From: Aureimonas jatrophae
GTDB lineage: Bacteria; Pseudomonadota; Alphaproteobacteria; Rhizobiales; Rhizobiaceae
Reading direction: 5' to 3'
DNA length: 64,000 nt
NCBI RefSeq assembly: GCF_900104035.1
Contig: NZ_FNIT01000004.1
Coordinates: forward strand, 248,001 to 312,000
Shown here: piece by piece, positions 55,280 to 64,000 of the stretch
Layout of the letters: each line of letters begins with the position of its first letter
Numbering within the stretch: position 1 is the stretch's first letter
The notes under the pieces: generated by a model
Database searches by the model: none
What the model saw: only the letters and a program-made list of their open reading frames with translations
What the model was told of the DNA's origin: nothing
Made by a program: the position numbers and the translations under genes

Positions 55280-55380
55280 GGATGGTCCTCCCGCCGGCCC
55301 GAGGCGTCTCGTACGCTCCGGTTGCCTTAACAGTCGCGCTCGCGGCGATTGTCTGCTAGACGTATGTGTAACGTGTTTCA

Positions 55381-55394
55381 GAAAGGAATTGCAA
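55381..55394. promoter_or_regulatory. Candidate SorC operator half (GAAAGGAATTGCAA)
   Basis: This 14-base element near the SorC gene matches the 56355-56368 element at 11 of 14 positions. Both share AAGGAATT. It also overlaps the AAAGGA sequence that could serve as ribosome binding site for a CTG start at 55396. The match could be chance. Confidence 0.3.
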
Positions 55395-55440
55395 GCTGCC
55401 TCCCGTCGAACCCAAGGCGTCCCGCACGCTGCTTCACACG

Positions 55441-56325
55441 GTGGCCAAGCTCCACTACGAGGGCGAACTCAGCCAGGTGGACATCGCCAAGCGGCTCGGC
55501 CTGTCGGCGGCGACGATCTCGCGCCTCCTGCAGCGGGCGCGGGCGGAGGGCATCGTGCGCATCGAGGTGCGCGACCTCGCGGCGCCCGAAGACCTGGCGC
55601 GCGACCTGTGCGAGAAGCTCGGCCTCAAGGCCGCCGCGGTGACCGAGACGCCGTCGGCCGGGGGCGCCGAGGCGCTGGCCGCGCCCGTCGCCGATCTCCT
55701 TCGCGGGGCGGGGCTCCGGGCGGGCTCGGTTCTCGCGATCGGCTGGGGGCGCGCCGTGCGGGCGGTGGTCGAGGCGGGACTGCCGGAGATGTCCGGCATC
55801 CTTACCGTGCCGGCGACCGGCGGCATGCAGCAGCACGCGTCCCATTTCCAGGTGAACGAGTTCGTGCGCCTGGCGGCGCGCTCCACGGGCGGCGACCCGC
55901 ACTTCATCCACGCCCCCTACCTGCCCTCGGCCGAGTCGCGCGGGGCGTTCCTGTCCGATCCCGCGATCCGGGAGGGGGTCGCGCTGTGGAGCCGAGCCGA
56001 CGCCGCGCTGGTCGGCATCGGCCTGCCGCGCCTGCCGGGTTCGCCCTATGCCGGCGCCTCGACGCCCCACGAGCGGGCGCTCGGCGAGGCGGCCGGCGAC
56101 GTCATCCGCCACTACTTCGACGCCGACGGGTCGCCGGTCCCCTGGGAAGGCGAAGGACGCATGATCGCCATGTCGCGCGAGGAGCTGGGGCGCACGCCGC
56201 TCGTGATCGGCGTGGCGAGCGGCGAAGCCAAGGCGGCAGCCATTCGCGGGGCGGCCCGAGCGGGGCTGATCTCGGCGCTCGCCACCGACACGCATACTGC
56301 CGACGCGTTGCTCGACCTCGCCTGA
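55441..56325 (+). CDS. Sugar-binding transcriptional regulator, SorC/DeoR-like
   Basis: The 294-residue protein has an HTH at residues 1-55 (LSQVDIAKRLGLSAATISRLLQRA) and a SorC sugar-phosphate-binding domain (SVLAIGWGRAVRAVVEA; VGIGLPRLPGSPYAG). It is listed from the GTG at 55441, which has no ribosome binding site and starts abruptly at the HTH. A CTG at 55396, eight bases after AAAGGA, would add 15 residues and give a more usual N-terminus. It lies between the aldolase operon and the importer/uxuA operon and probably controls both. Confidence 0.85.
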   Translation: MAKLHYEGELSQVDIAKRLGLSAATISRLLQRARAEGIVRIEVRDLAAPEDLARDLCEKLGLKAAAVTETPSAGGAEALAAPVADLLRGAGLRAGSVLAIGWGRAVRAVVEAGLPEMSGILTVPATGGMQQHASHFQVNEFVRLAARSTGGDPHFIHAPYLPSAESRGAFLSDPAIREGVALWSRADAALVGIGLPRLPGSPYAGASTPHERALGEAAGDVIRHYFDADGSPVPWEGEGRMIAMSREELGRTPLVIGVASGEAKAAAIRGAARAGLISALATDTHTADALLDLA

Positions 56326-56354
56326 GCGGACGTCCACTTGCGGAAATCCTCGTT

Positions 56355-56368
56355 GGAAGGAATTCCAG
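56355..56368. promoter_or_regulatory. Candidate SorC operator upstream of the importer operon
   Basis: GGAAGGAATTCCAG contains the dyad TGGAA-N4-TTCCA (56354-56367) and matches the element at 55381-55394. A TTGACG hexamer at 56382-56387 follows and could be a -35 box, though no clear -10 is visible. The site is inferred from position. Confidence 0.35.
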
Positions 56369-56510
56369 CAACATTTTTCGCTTGACGCTACGGCCACCGC
56401 CGGACGAGCATGCGGACGTTGGGCGAGAACGAATCCCGGTCGGGATCCGCTCCGGCGGGACATGCGTGGGAGCGCATGCCGGGGCCGCCCGTCTCTGGGA
56501 GGAGAAACCG

Positions 56511-57515
56511 ATGCTGCGCCGTTCGATTCTGAAGACCGTGGCCATGCTCGCGCTGGGAAGCGCGATCGGCCTGACCGCCGTCGTGGCCCCCGGCCACGCG
56601 CAGGACAAGAAGCGCTACACGGTGGCGCTCATCCCGGGCCTGACCACGGACGCCTTCTACATCACCATGCGCAAGGGCGCGCAGGCCGCAGCCGACGCGC
56701 TCGGCGTCGACCTCGTCTTCCAGGGCGCGCCGGAGTTCAACCCGGTCGTGCAGGTGCCCGTCCTCGACGCCACGATCGCCCGCAAGCCCGACGCGATCCT
56801 GATCGCGCCCACCGACAAGACCCAGCTCGTTGAGCCGCTGCGCAAGGCCCAGGATGCCGGCATCGCGGTGATCACGGTCGACACGTTCATCGGCAGCGGC
56901 CAGTACCAGACGGGTGCGGGCGACGCCGACTTCCCGCTCGCCTACATCGCCTCCGACAACGTCCTCGGCGGCCGCATGGCGGCGCGCGCGCTCGCCAAGG
57001 CCATCGGCGAGGGCGGCGGCAAGGTCTACGTCTCCAACGTCAAGCCCGGCATCTCGACCACAGACCAGCGCGAGCAGGGCTTCAAGGACGAGATGCGCGA
57101 GAACTTCCCCGCCATCACCGTTCTCGACACCCAGTTCAACGAGAACGACGCCAACCGCGCGGCGAGCCAGCTCCAGGCGGTCTACGCCCGCAACTCCGAC
57201 CTCAAGGGCGTGTTCGGCGCCAACCTCTTCTCGGCCATCGGCGCGGGCAACGGCGTCCAGCAGGCGGGCCAGACCGGCAACGTGAAGGTCATCGCCTTCG
57301 ACGCGCCGGGCTCGATCGTCGACAACATCCAGTCCGGCCTCGTCGACGCCGCGATCGCCCAGCACCCCGCCGAGATCGGCTACTACGGCGTGGTCTCGGC
57401 CTATGCCCACCTCACGGGCCAGTCGATCCCGGTCGCGATCGGCACCGGCTTCACCGTGATCGACAAGAGCAACGTCACCAATCCCGACGTCGCCAAGTAC
57501 GTCTACTCGGACTGA
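56511..57515 (+). CDS. Sugar ABC transporter substrate-binding protein (RbsB type)
   Basis: A 334-residue periplasmic binding protein of family 4. The signal peptide (LRRSILKTVAMLALGSAIGL ... GHAQD) is followed by TVALIPGLTTDAFYITMRKGAQ and GVFGANLFSAIGAGNGVQQ. GGGAGGAG lies six bases before the ATG at 56511. It is the first gene of the importer operon. With mannonate dehydratase downstream, a hexuronate or related sugar acid is a possible ligand, though ribose-type receptors usually bind neutral sugars. Confidence 0.92.
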   Translation: MLRRSILKTVAMLALGSAIGLTAVVAPGHAQDKKRYTVALIPGLTTDAFYITMRKGAQAAADALGVDLVFQGAPEFNPVVQVPVLDATIARKPDAILIAPTDKTQLVEPLRKAQDAGIAVITVDTFIGSGQYQTGAGDADFPLAYIASDNVLGGRMAARALAKAIGEGGGKVYVSNVKPGISTTDQREQGFKDEMRENFPAITVLDTQFNENDANRAASQLQAVYARNSDLKGVFGANLFSAIGAGNGVQQAGQTGNVKVIAFDAPGSIVDNIQSGLVDAAIAQHPAEIGYYGVVSAYAHLTGQSIPVAIGTGFTVIDKSNVTNPDVAKYVYSD

Positions 57516-57530
57516 GCGTAGAGGCGACCT

Positions 57531-57555
57531 GCTTCCGGCGGCTCACGCCGGAAGC
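57531..57555. terminator. Hairpin between binding-protein and permease genes
   Basis: GCTTCCGGCG and CGCCGGAAGC pair perfectly over 10 bp with a five-base loop, 15 bases after the binding-protein stop. Such intercistronic hairpins often reduce downstream expression so that the receptor is made in excess over the membrane parts. A weak T-rich stretch follows (57572-57574). Confidence 0.6.
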
Positions 57556-57720
57556 CGGCTCACTTGAGCTTTCCCCTACGAAGGCCGACGCCGCCTTCGG
57601 GCGGGCAATGGCACCCAGATCCAGAGCGCTCGAGGCGAACTCGCGTTCGCCGCGATCCGCGCAAGCCTTCCTTATCCTTCGATCCACGGGACGCGGCCGC
57701 CGAGCCGTGCGGGTATCCTC

Positions 57721-58794
57721 ATGACCAACAGTGCGAGCGGGGCGCAGGCCGCTGCAGCGGCACCGGTGAACGGGCGGCCCGAAGCCGACCATGCCGACCG
57801 CAGCAAGACTTGGCTGCAGCGGGTCGCGGACCTGCGCGCCTGGCTGTTCCTGGCGGCCCTCGTGCTCGGCTTCGAGGCCTGGGCGCGCGCCGAGTTCGGC
57901 GGCACCTTCATCCTGAACTCGTTCAACATCCAGTCGATCCTGATCTTCGCGGTGGCGCCGCTCCTTCTCGCCACCGGCCAGACCTTCGTGATCATCTCGG
58001 GCGGCATCGACCTGTCGATGGGCTTCATCATGGGCCTGGCGGCGGTGGTGGCGGCGCATGCGATCAACTGGGCGACGCCCGCGCTCGGCCTGCCGCTCGG
58101 CGTCCTGTTCGGCGCGCTGGTCGCGGTGCTGGTCGCCACCGTCCCCGGCACGATCAACGGCCTCCTCGTGTCGCGGCTGCGCATTCCCCCCTTCATCGGC
58201 ACGCTCGGCATGTTCGGCGTGGCGCGCGGCGTCGCCTTCCTGCTCGCCGGCGGCACGACGGTCCCGGTCAGCAACTCCTTCTTCGCCCAGATCGGTAACG
58301 GACGCATCCTGAACGTGCCGATCCTCGTGATCGTGACGGCGATCTTCGTGCTCGCGATGCACTACCTTCTCAGCCAGACGCGCTTCGGGCAGCACAACTA
58401 CGCGATCGGCGCCAACGTCCAGGCGGCGCGCCGCTCGGGCATCGACATCAAGTGGCACCTGCTGCGCCTCTACATCCTGTCGGCGGCCTGCGCCGGCCTG
58501 GCGGGCGTCCTCTACTCCGCGCGCTTCAACGCGGGCGCGGCCCAAGCCGGCGAGCCGCTGCTGCTCGACTCGGTCGCGGCCGTCGTGATTGGCGGCGCGA
58601 GCCTCTTCGGCGGCTCGGGCACGATCCTCGGCACGGTGGCCGGCGCGCTCGTCATCGCGGTGATCCAGTACGGCCTCGTCTTCGTCAACGTCGAGCCCTT
58701 CTGGCAGTTCATATCGGTCGGCGTCGTGATCATCATCTCGGTCCTGATCGACCAGGCGCAGCGCCAGTTCAGCGGAGGACGCGTCGATGAGTAA
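57721..58794 (+). CDS. Sugar ABC transporter permease (RbsC type)
   Basis: A 357-residue membrane protein with an extended hydrophilic N-terminus of about 40 residues and then about ten hydrophobic segments (FVIISGGIDLSMGFIMGLAA; GTINGLLVSRLRIPPFIGTLG). The GGIDLS segment is diagnostic of the RbsC/LivH-like group. It overlaps the ATPase gene by eight bases. Confidence 0.93.
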   Translation: MTNSASGAQAAAAAPVNGRPEADHADRSKTWLQRVADLRAWLFLAALVLGFEAWARAEFGGTFILNSFNIQSILIFAVAPLLLATGQTFVIISGGIDLSMGFIMGLAAVVAAHAINWATPALGLPLGVLFGALVAVLVATVPGTINGLLVSRLRIPPFIGTLGMFGVARGVAFLLAGGTTVPVSNSFFAQIGNGRILNVPILVIVTAIFVLAMHYLLSQTRFGQHNYAIGANVQAARRSGIDIKWHLLRLYILSAACAGLAGVLYSARFNAGAAQAGEPLLLDSVAAVVIGGASLFGGSGTILGTVAGALVIAVIQYGLVFVNVEPFWQFISVGVVIIISVLIDQAQRQFSGGRVDE

Positions 58795-59575
58795 CGCAGC
58801 CACCATCGCGGCCCCGGGCCGTCCCCAGACCGGAACGGGCGTGCCGATCCTTGAGGTCACCAACCTGTCCAAGCACTTCGGCGCGATCCGCGCGCTGAAC
58901 GACTTCTCCCTGAAGATCCATCCGGGCGAGGTCGTGGCTCTGGCGGGCGACAACGGGGCCGGCAAGACCACTTTCATCAAGTCGATCTCGGGCGTCTTCC
59001 GCCCGACGGCGGGCGAGATCCGCCTGGAGGGCAAGCCCGTCTCGTTCTCGACGCCCCAGGAGGCGCGCGCCAGCGGCATCGAGACGATCTACCAGGACCT
59101 GGCACTGGCCGATAACCTGTCGATCGGCGCCAACATCTTTCTCGGCCGCGAGCCGATGCGCAAGCGCTTCGGCTTCCTGCCGGTGCTGGACCGCCGCAAG
59201 ATGGCGGAGGCCGCACGCGACACCATGGCGCTTCTCGACTTCCACGTCTCGCGCATGGACGCGCCGGTCTCGAACTTCTCGGGCGGCCAGCGCCAGGCGG
59301 TGGCGATCGGGCGCGCGGTCTACTGGAACGCGCGGCTCCTGATCATGGACGAGCCGACCGCCGCGCTCGGCGTTCCCGAGCAGCGCAAGGTCATCTCGCT
59401 GATCCACCAGCTGAAGGCCCAGGGTCGCGGCGTGATCTTCATCTCGCACAACCTCCAGGACATCTTCGCCGTGTCGGACCGCATCGTGGTCATGCGGCGC
59501 GGGGTCATGGCCGGCGAGCGCCGCATCAGCGACACGACCCATGACGAGGTGGTCAAGCTGATGGTAGGAGGCTGA
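58787..59575 (+). CDS. Sugar ABC transporter ATP-binding protein (single-domain RbsA-like)
   Basis: The 262-residue ATPase has Walker A GDNGAGKTTF, signature FSGGQRQAVAIGRAV, and Walker B LLIMDEPTAALG. Classical RbsA has two such domains; this single-domain form corresponds to half and should act as a homodimer. The first 20 residues are a low-complexity extension. It pairs with the RbsC-type permease, whose gene it overlaps. Confidence 0.93.
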   Translation: MSNAATIAAPGRPQTGTGVPILEVTNLSKHFGAIRALNDFSLKIHPGEVVALAGDNGAGKTTFIKSISGVFRPTAGEIRLEGKPVSFSTPQEARASGIETIYQDLALADNLSIGANIFLGREPMRKRFGFLPVLDRRKMAEAARDTMALLDFHVSRMDAPVSNFSGGQRQAVAIGRAVYWNARLLIMDEPTAALGVPEQRKVISLIHQLKAQGRGVIFISHNLQDIFAVSDRIVVMRRGVMAGERRISDTTHDEVVKLMVGG

Positions 59576-59602
59576 AGGACGCGCGTGGGGAGGCGCTAGG
59601 GC

Positions 59603-60376
59603 ATGGGCGAGTTCACGGGCAAGATCGCCCTCGTCACCGGCACCACCGGCATCGCCCGCGCCACGGCGCTGCACCTCGCGCGCGAGGGCGCCGAGGTCAC
59701 GTGTCTCGGCATCGACGAGACGGCCAACGCCGCGCTGCGTGAGGCCGATCAGCGACTTCACGTGCGCCGGACCGATGTTGCCGCGCCGAGCGAGGTCGAG
59801 GCCGCCTTTGCGGAACTCGAGGCGCGCTCCGGCGGGCTCGACGTGATCGTCAACTCGGCGGCCGTCCATCCCTACGGTGATGCCGTCTCGACCGACCACG
59901 AGACCTTCATGCGGTGCCTGGCGGTCAATGTCGGCTCGATCCACTTGACCGCGCGCTCAGGCGTGCCGCTCATGCGGCGGCGCGGCGGCGGGGCGATCGT
60001 CAACCTGTCCAGCGTGCAAGGCTCGGCCTGCCAGCCGAACGTCGCGGCCTATGTCGCCTCCAAGGGCGCGATCCACGCGCTGACGCGCGCCATGGCGCTC
60101 GATTTCGCGCCCGATCGCATCCGCGTCGTGTCGGTCAGCCCCGGCTCGGTGCGCACGCCCATCCTGGAGCTCGCCGCCCGCACCTTCGACGGGCCGGACA
60201 CCGACGTCGAGGCCGTGTTCCGCCGCTTCGGCGAGGCCCATCCGATCGGGCGCATCGGCGAGCCCGAGGAGATCGCGGCGCTGGTCGCCTTTCTCGCCTC
60301 CGAGCGCGCCGGCTTCATCACGGGCTCCGACCACCGCATCGACGGCGGGCTGCTCGCCGGCATCGGCGTGCGCTGA
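59603..60376 (+). CDS. Short-chain dehydrogenase, possible fructuronate reductase
   Basis: A 257-residue SDR. The cofactor motif reads VTGTTGIARATA (a variant of TGxxxGxG), with NSAAVHP, catalytic Ser in NLSSVQG and YVASK. Because mannonate dehydratase is the next gene, this SDR may serve as the D-mannonate oxidoreductase (in place of UxuB) and supply D-mannonate; SDR-type versions are known. This is inferred from context. Confidence 0.8.
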   Translation: MGEFTGKIALVTGTTGIARATALHLAREGAEVTCLGIDETANAALREADQRLHVRRTDVAAPSEVEAAFAELEARSGGLDVIVNSAAVHPYGDAVSTDHETFMRCLAVNVGSIHLTARSGVPLMRRRGGGAIVNLSSVQGSACQPNVAAYVASKGAIHALTRAMALDFAPDRIRVVSVSPGSVRTPILELAARTFDGPDTDVEAVFRRFGEAHPIGRIGEPEEIAALVAFLASERAGFITGSDHRIDGGLLAGIGVR

Positions 60377-60403
60377 ACGCCACCAACCCAAGGAACACGT
60401 GAG

Positions 60404-61585
60404 ATGCTGCAGAGCTGGCGCTGGTTCGGCCCCGAGGATCCCGTGACGCTCGACCATGTCCGGCAGGCCGGGGCGTCCGGCATCGTCACGGCGCTGCACC
60501 ACATCTACGACGGCCGCGCCTGGACCGCGGACGACGTCGCCGAGCGGCGGGCGCTCATCGAGCGCGCGGGGCTGACCTGGTCGGTCTGCGAGTCGATCCC
60601 GGTCCACACCTCGATCAAGCTGCGCTCGGGGCCGTGGCGGCGGTATCTCGACAACTGGATCGAGAGCCTGCGCCAGCTCGGGCGCGGCGGCGTGCCCACC
60701 GTCTGCTACAACTTCATGCCCGTCGTGGACTGGACGCGCACCGACCTTCTCCACAAGCTGCCGACCACGGGCTACGCGCTGCGCTTCGACATGGTGGAGT
60801 TCGCGGCCTACGACGCATTCGTGCTGCGGCGCCCGAACGCGGAGGAGAGCTACGACGAGGCGACGCTCCAGCGGGCGCGCGAGCGGCTCGGGGGCATGAG
60901 CGAGGGCGAGATCGCGACGCTCGAGCGCAACATCATCGCCGGTCTGCCGGGCGGCGAGGACACCTACGACCGCGCCGGCATCGCACGCCGCATCGCCGAG
61001 TTCGACGGCGTCGGGGCCGAGGGCATGCGCGAGAATCTCGTTGCGTTCCTGCGCGAGGTGGCCCCGGTCGCGGACGAAGCGGGCGTGCGGCTCGGCATCC
61101 ATCCCGACGATCCGCCCTTCTCGCTGTTCGGCCTGCCGCGCGTCGTCTCCACGGCCGACGACCTTCGCGCCGTGCTCGCCGCCACACCGTCGAGCAGTAA
61201 CGGCCTCACCTTCTGCACGGGATCGCTCGGCTCGCGACGCGACAACGACGTGGTCGCCATGGCCGCCGAGTTCGCCCCGCGCATCCACTTCACGCACCTG
61301 CGCAACGTCGCGGTGGAGGACGACCGGTCCTTCGACGAGAGCGAGCACCTCGGCGGCGACGTCGACATGGTGTCGGTGATCTCGACGCTGCGCGCGGAGG
61401 AGCGGCGGCGCGAGCGCGAGGGACTGGCCGGCGCCGAGATCCCGATGCGGCCCGACCACGGTCATCTCCTGGCCGACGACATCGAGAAGCGGACCAATCC
61501 CGGCTACTCGCTGATCGGGCGCCTGAAGGGCCTGGCCGAGCTGCGCGGCGTGATCGCGGCCGTGGACCGCTTCCAGTCCGCCTGA
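60404..61585 (+). CDS. uxuA: D-mannonate dehydratase
   Basis: A 393-residue protein with clear UxuA signatures: [85 protein letters not shown] and [12 protein letters not shown]. It dehydrates D-mannonate to 2-keto-3-deoxy-D-gluconate with a divalent metal ion. It ends the importer operon, 27 bases after the SDR. KDG kinase and KDPG aldolase are not in the window. Confidence 0.96.
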   Translation: MLQSWRWFGPEDPVTLDHVRQAGASGIVTALHHIYDGRAWTADDVAERRALIERAGLTWSVCESIPVHTSIKLRSGPWRRYLDNWIESLRQLGRGGVPTVCYNFMPVVDWTRTDLLHKLPTTGYALRFDMVEFAAYDAFVLRRPNAEESYDEATLQRARERLGGMSEGEIATLERNIIAGLPGGEDTYDRAGIARRIAEFDGVGAEGMRENLVAFLREVAPVADEAGVRLGIHPDDPPFSLFGLPRVVSTADDLRAVLAATPSSSNGLTFCTGSLGSRRDNDVVAMAAEFAPRIHFTHLRNVAVEDDRSFDESEHLGGDVDMVSVISTLRAEERRREREGLAGAEIPMRPDHGHLLADDIEKRTNPGYSLIGRLKGLAELRGVIAAVDRFQSA

Positions 61586-61594
61586 CGGAAAAGG

Positions 61595-62809
61595 CTACGC
61601 CGGCTCCCCGCGCGGGGCGTCGGCGGCCGCGGGGACGCGGCGGAAGGCCAGAAGCCCGATCGCGGCGGCCAGCGTGCCGCACAGCGCGATCGCCGCTACC
61701 ATGGGCAGCGGCGTGTTGTCGAAGAAGGGCGCCATCAGCGTCACCACGAGGCTGCCCGTCACCATCTGGATCGTGCCGGCGAGCGAGGAGGCGAGACCCG
61801 CGATCTCGCCGTGCTCCTCGATCGCCATCACGAAGGCGACCGGCATCACGAGACCGAGCGCGGCGTTGGCGCAGAACAAAAGCGCCATGATCACCGGGAG
61901 CGAGCCGAGCCCCGCTGCGACGAGGGCCAGGAGCAGCAGCGTGACAACGGCAAACGCCACCAGCGGCCATCGCACCATGGCCATGACGCCGAAGCGCTGC
62001 GTGGCGGCGGCCGAGAGCTGGCTCGCCGCGAAGAAGCCGAGCGCGTTCACCGCAAAGGCCAGCGAAAAGCCCGTCTGCGACAGGCCGAAATGGGTGGTGT
62101 AGACGAAGGCCGCCGCCGCGATGAACACGAAGAAGCTGGCGAAGCCGAAGGCGCTGACGAAGCTGAGGCTCATGAACACCGGGTCCGCCAGAAGCACGCG
62201 GCAGCCCGCCGCCATGGAGCGCAGGTTCACCGGCACCCGGTCGCGCACGCCCAGCGTCTCGGGCAGCGCGAGCACGGTGACGAGAAGGCTCATGATGCCG
62301 ACCGCGACGAGCAGCGCGAAGATCAGCCGCCAGCTGCCGGACAGGAGCGCGACCGAGCCCGCGAGCGGCGCCAGCATCGGCGAGACGGCGATCACCAGCA
62401 TCATCATGGCGAGGAGCTTCGTCGCCTCGACGCCGGTGAAGCGGTCGCGCGCCACCGCGCGCGGCACGACGCCGACCGATGCCGCCCCGATCCCTTGCAC
62501 CACGCGGCCCGCCAGCAGCCAGTCGAGGTCGGTCGCGAAGGCGCAGCCGACGCTGCCGACGATGAACAGGAGAATGCCCGCCACCAGCGGCGGCTTGCGC
62601 CCGAAGGCGTCGGCGAGCGGCCCCCACAGGAACTGGCTGACGCCGAAGGCCAGGAGATACAACGTGATCGTCAGCTGCACGGCGGTCTCGGAAGCCCCGA
62701 GCGAGGCGCCGATCTCGGGCATGGCCGGCAGGTACATGTCGATCGAGAAGGGTCCGATCGCCGACAGGAGGCCGAGAACCAGCGCCGAGCGGAACAAGGT
62801 GGCGTGCAT
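61595..62809 (-). CDS. MFS drug-resistance transporter, Bcr/CflA family
   Basis: A 404-residue protein with twelve predicted hydrophobic segments and the family-specific GPFSIDMYLPAMPEIG in the first helix, plus the MFS A-motif GPLADAFGRKPPL. It should export small toxic molecules in exchange for protons. The ATG at 62809 is preceded by GAGGAGA; the frame extends upstream but without a usual start. It converges with uxuA nine bases away, so it is an independent transcript. Confidence 0.93.
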   Translation of the reverse strand: MHATLFRSALVLGLLSAIGPFSIDMYLPAMPEIGASLGASETAVQLTITLYLLAFGVSQFLWGPLADAFGRKPPLVAGILLFIVGSVGCAFATDLDWLLAGRVVQGIGAASVGVVPRAVARDRFTGVEATKLLAMMMLVIAVSPMLAPLAGSVALLSGSWRLIFALLVAVGIMSLLVTVLALPETLGVRDRVPVNLRSMAAGCRVLLADPVFMSLSFVSAFGFASFFVFIAAAAFVYTTHFGLSQTGFSLAFAVNALGFFAASQLSAAATQRFGVMAMVRWPLVAFAVVTLLLLALVAAGLGSLPVIMALLFCANAALGLVMPVAFVMAIEEHGEIAGLASSLAGTIQMVTGSLVVTLMAPFFDNTPLPMVAAIALCGTLAAAIGLLAFRRVPAAADAPRGEPA

Positions 62810-63067
62810 CGTGGGATCTCCTCGGAGCTCGGCAGGCACCGGCCGAACCGCCTGTGACCTTCTTAAGACGGGACGGCCCGCCGATGGCAAGGGCGACGCC
62901 GCCACGGCCTGCGAGGCAGACCGTCGATAGACCGCTGATAGTCAGCCGCCCCCATAATCGTCGCGGTGGACCCTTCAAACGCGCTGGTTTGCTCGATTTG
63001 TCGCGGATCCGCGCCCTGAGCCGTTAACGCTCGCCTTGTATCACGTCAGTCGGAAGGGGCGCTCCGC

Positions 63068-64000
63068 ATGACCGTGATTCTGACCTGCCTCGGCGTTCTG
63101 AACGACCCGACCCTGCTGGCGCTGGCGGCGTTCGTGTGCACGCTCGGGGTCTACGGATCCTTCTCGGTCGCCCGCCATGCGGGACGCTGCGAGGGCCGGG
63201 CGCGGCGCCAATGGGCCGTCCTGTCGCTGGTGACGGCCGGCAGCACGGCCTGGGCGACCCACATGGTGGCGCTGCTCGCCTTCCGCCCGGGGATGCCGTC
63301 CGGCTTCGAGCCCTTCACGACGGCGCTGTCGCTCGTTCTGGCGATCTGCGGCATCGGCCTCGGCCTCCTTCTGACGCTCGGGCGGCGCGAGCGCTGGCGG
63401 CGTTTTGCGGGCGGCGTCGTGATCGGGCTCGGCGTCACGGTGCTGCACTATGTCGGGCAGGCGGCCTACGTGGTGCGCGGGCATGTGGTCTGGGATCACG
63501 GGCTCGTCGCCGCGACGATCCTTCTCAGCCTGCCGCTGTTCGGCCTCGCGACCCTGGCCTCGGTCGAGCGACGGCGCGCGGTCAACCTGACCGGCGCGCC
63601 GCTTCTGGTTCTGGCGATCGGCCTTCTGCACCTCGGCGGCATGGCGGCGCTGCAGCTGGAATTCGACCCGCGCGTCGCCCTGCCGAGCTGGACCGTGCCC
63701 CCCGAACACCTGGCGCCGGTGGTCGCGGCCGTCTCGTTCGGCCTGGTTCTGGTGGCGATGACCGGCCTGCGCCTGACGCTCAGCGCGCGGCGCAAGCTGC
63801 GCACGGAGCGCCAGCGCCTCGGCGAGCTTGCCAACCTCGCGTTGGAGGGCCTCGCGATCTGCGAGGGCGACCGCATCGTCTCGGCCAACGACAGCCTCGC
63901 GCGCCTGTCGGGCTTCCCGCGCGAGACCCTGGCCACGATGACGCTTCGCGACCTCGTGCCCAAGCTCGACCTGTCGGCCCTGCCCGAGCGCGAGGAGGCC
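63068..64000 (+). CDS. MHYT-domain membrane sensor with PAS domain, 3' end missing
   Basis: The frame is open to the right edge of the window, giving at least 311 residues. Hydrophobic helices carry three MHYT-type motifs: WATHMVALLAF, VLHYVGQAAY and LLHLGGMAAL. They are followed by a coiled linker (ARRKLRTERQRLGELANLA) and the beginning of a PAS domain (LEGLAICEGDRIVSANDSLARLSG). MHYT proteins are proposed to bind a metal and sense a diatomic gas; GGDEF and EAL domains often follow, so a cyclic-di-GMP enzyme is likely, but it is outside the window. The ATG is preceded by GGAAGG. Confidence 0.85.
   Translation, partial: MTVILTCLGVLNDPTLLALAAFVCTLGVYGSFSVARHAGRCEGRARRQWAVLSLVTAGSTAWATHMVALLAFRPGMPSGFEPFTTALSLVLAICGIGLGLLLTLGRRERWRRFAGGVVIGLGVTVLHYVGQAAYVVRGHVVWDHGLVAATILLSLPLFGLATLASVERRRAVNLTGAPLLVLAIGLLHLGGMAALQLEFDPRVALPSWTVPPEHLAPVVAAVSFGLVLVAMTGLRLTLSARRKLRTERQRLGELANLALEGLAICEGDRIVSANDSLARLSGFPRETLATMTLRDLVPKLDLSALPEREEA

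Overview
The window is about 64 kb of very GC-rich chromosomal DNA with no phage, IS, CRISPR, tRNA or rRNA that I could support. The gene set points to an alphaproteobacterium of the Hyphomicrobiales/Rhizobiales type: Ugp/Mal-type, Rbs-type and Dpp-type sugar or oligosaccharide importers, LysR, GntR, LacI and SorC regulators beside catabolic operons, a CsgH-type curli chaperone, DUF930 and an MHYT sensor. The exact genus is a guess; an Aureimonas- or Methylobacterium-like organism would fit.

Layout. Positions 1-2.65 kb hold the end of a WYL regulator, a DUF1330 protein, and a LysR regulator divergent from a DJ-1/PfpI protein. Positions 2.77-12.1 kb form a sugar-acid catabolic island: a FadR-type GntR regulator with D-erythronate dehydrogenase (denD), then an SDR, a complete sugar ABC importer and a 3-hydroxyacid dehydrogenase, with an LDH2-type dehydrogenase divergent. 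Two matching inverted repeats mark probable regulator sites.

Positions 12.4-22.4 kb form a plus-strand glycan cluster of five nearly contiguous genes. Four encode GT4 glycosyltransferases. Three of these are fused to a second enzyme: UDP-galactopyranose mutase, a Gfo/Idh plus zinc-type dehydrogenase pair, or a clan-A glycoside-hydrolase-like barrel. A stand-alone copy of the last barrel follows. This is the most unusual part of the window.

Positions 22.5-42.2 kb form a LacI-controlled minus-strand island: a tandem CoA-transferase, a MaoC-like hotdog protein, an enolase-superfamily dehydratase, a DapA-like aldolase, an AcuI-like reductase, two family-5 binding proteins, a Dpp-type transporter and two putative glycoside hydrolases. 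Identical-design 16-bp palindromes stand before both minus-strand units, and one is shared with the lacI-type gene.

Positions 42.2-52.1 kb are mixed: DUF930, a 17-bp perfect hairpin and a small ORF before an amino-acid-oxidase-like flavoprotein, regulator/SDR pairs, tex, and a three-gene curli unit (curlin, csgH, curlin). Positions 52.2-61.6 kb are a SorC-regulated sugar/hexuronate locus: a LacD-like aldolase, a ROK-kinase/P-loop fusion and an SDR on one side, and an Rbs-type importer, an SDR and mannonate dehydratase on the other. The window ends with a Bcr/CflA efflux protein and a truncated MHYT-PAS sensor. No gene-free stretch exceeds about 260 bases.
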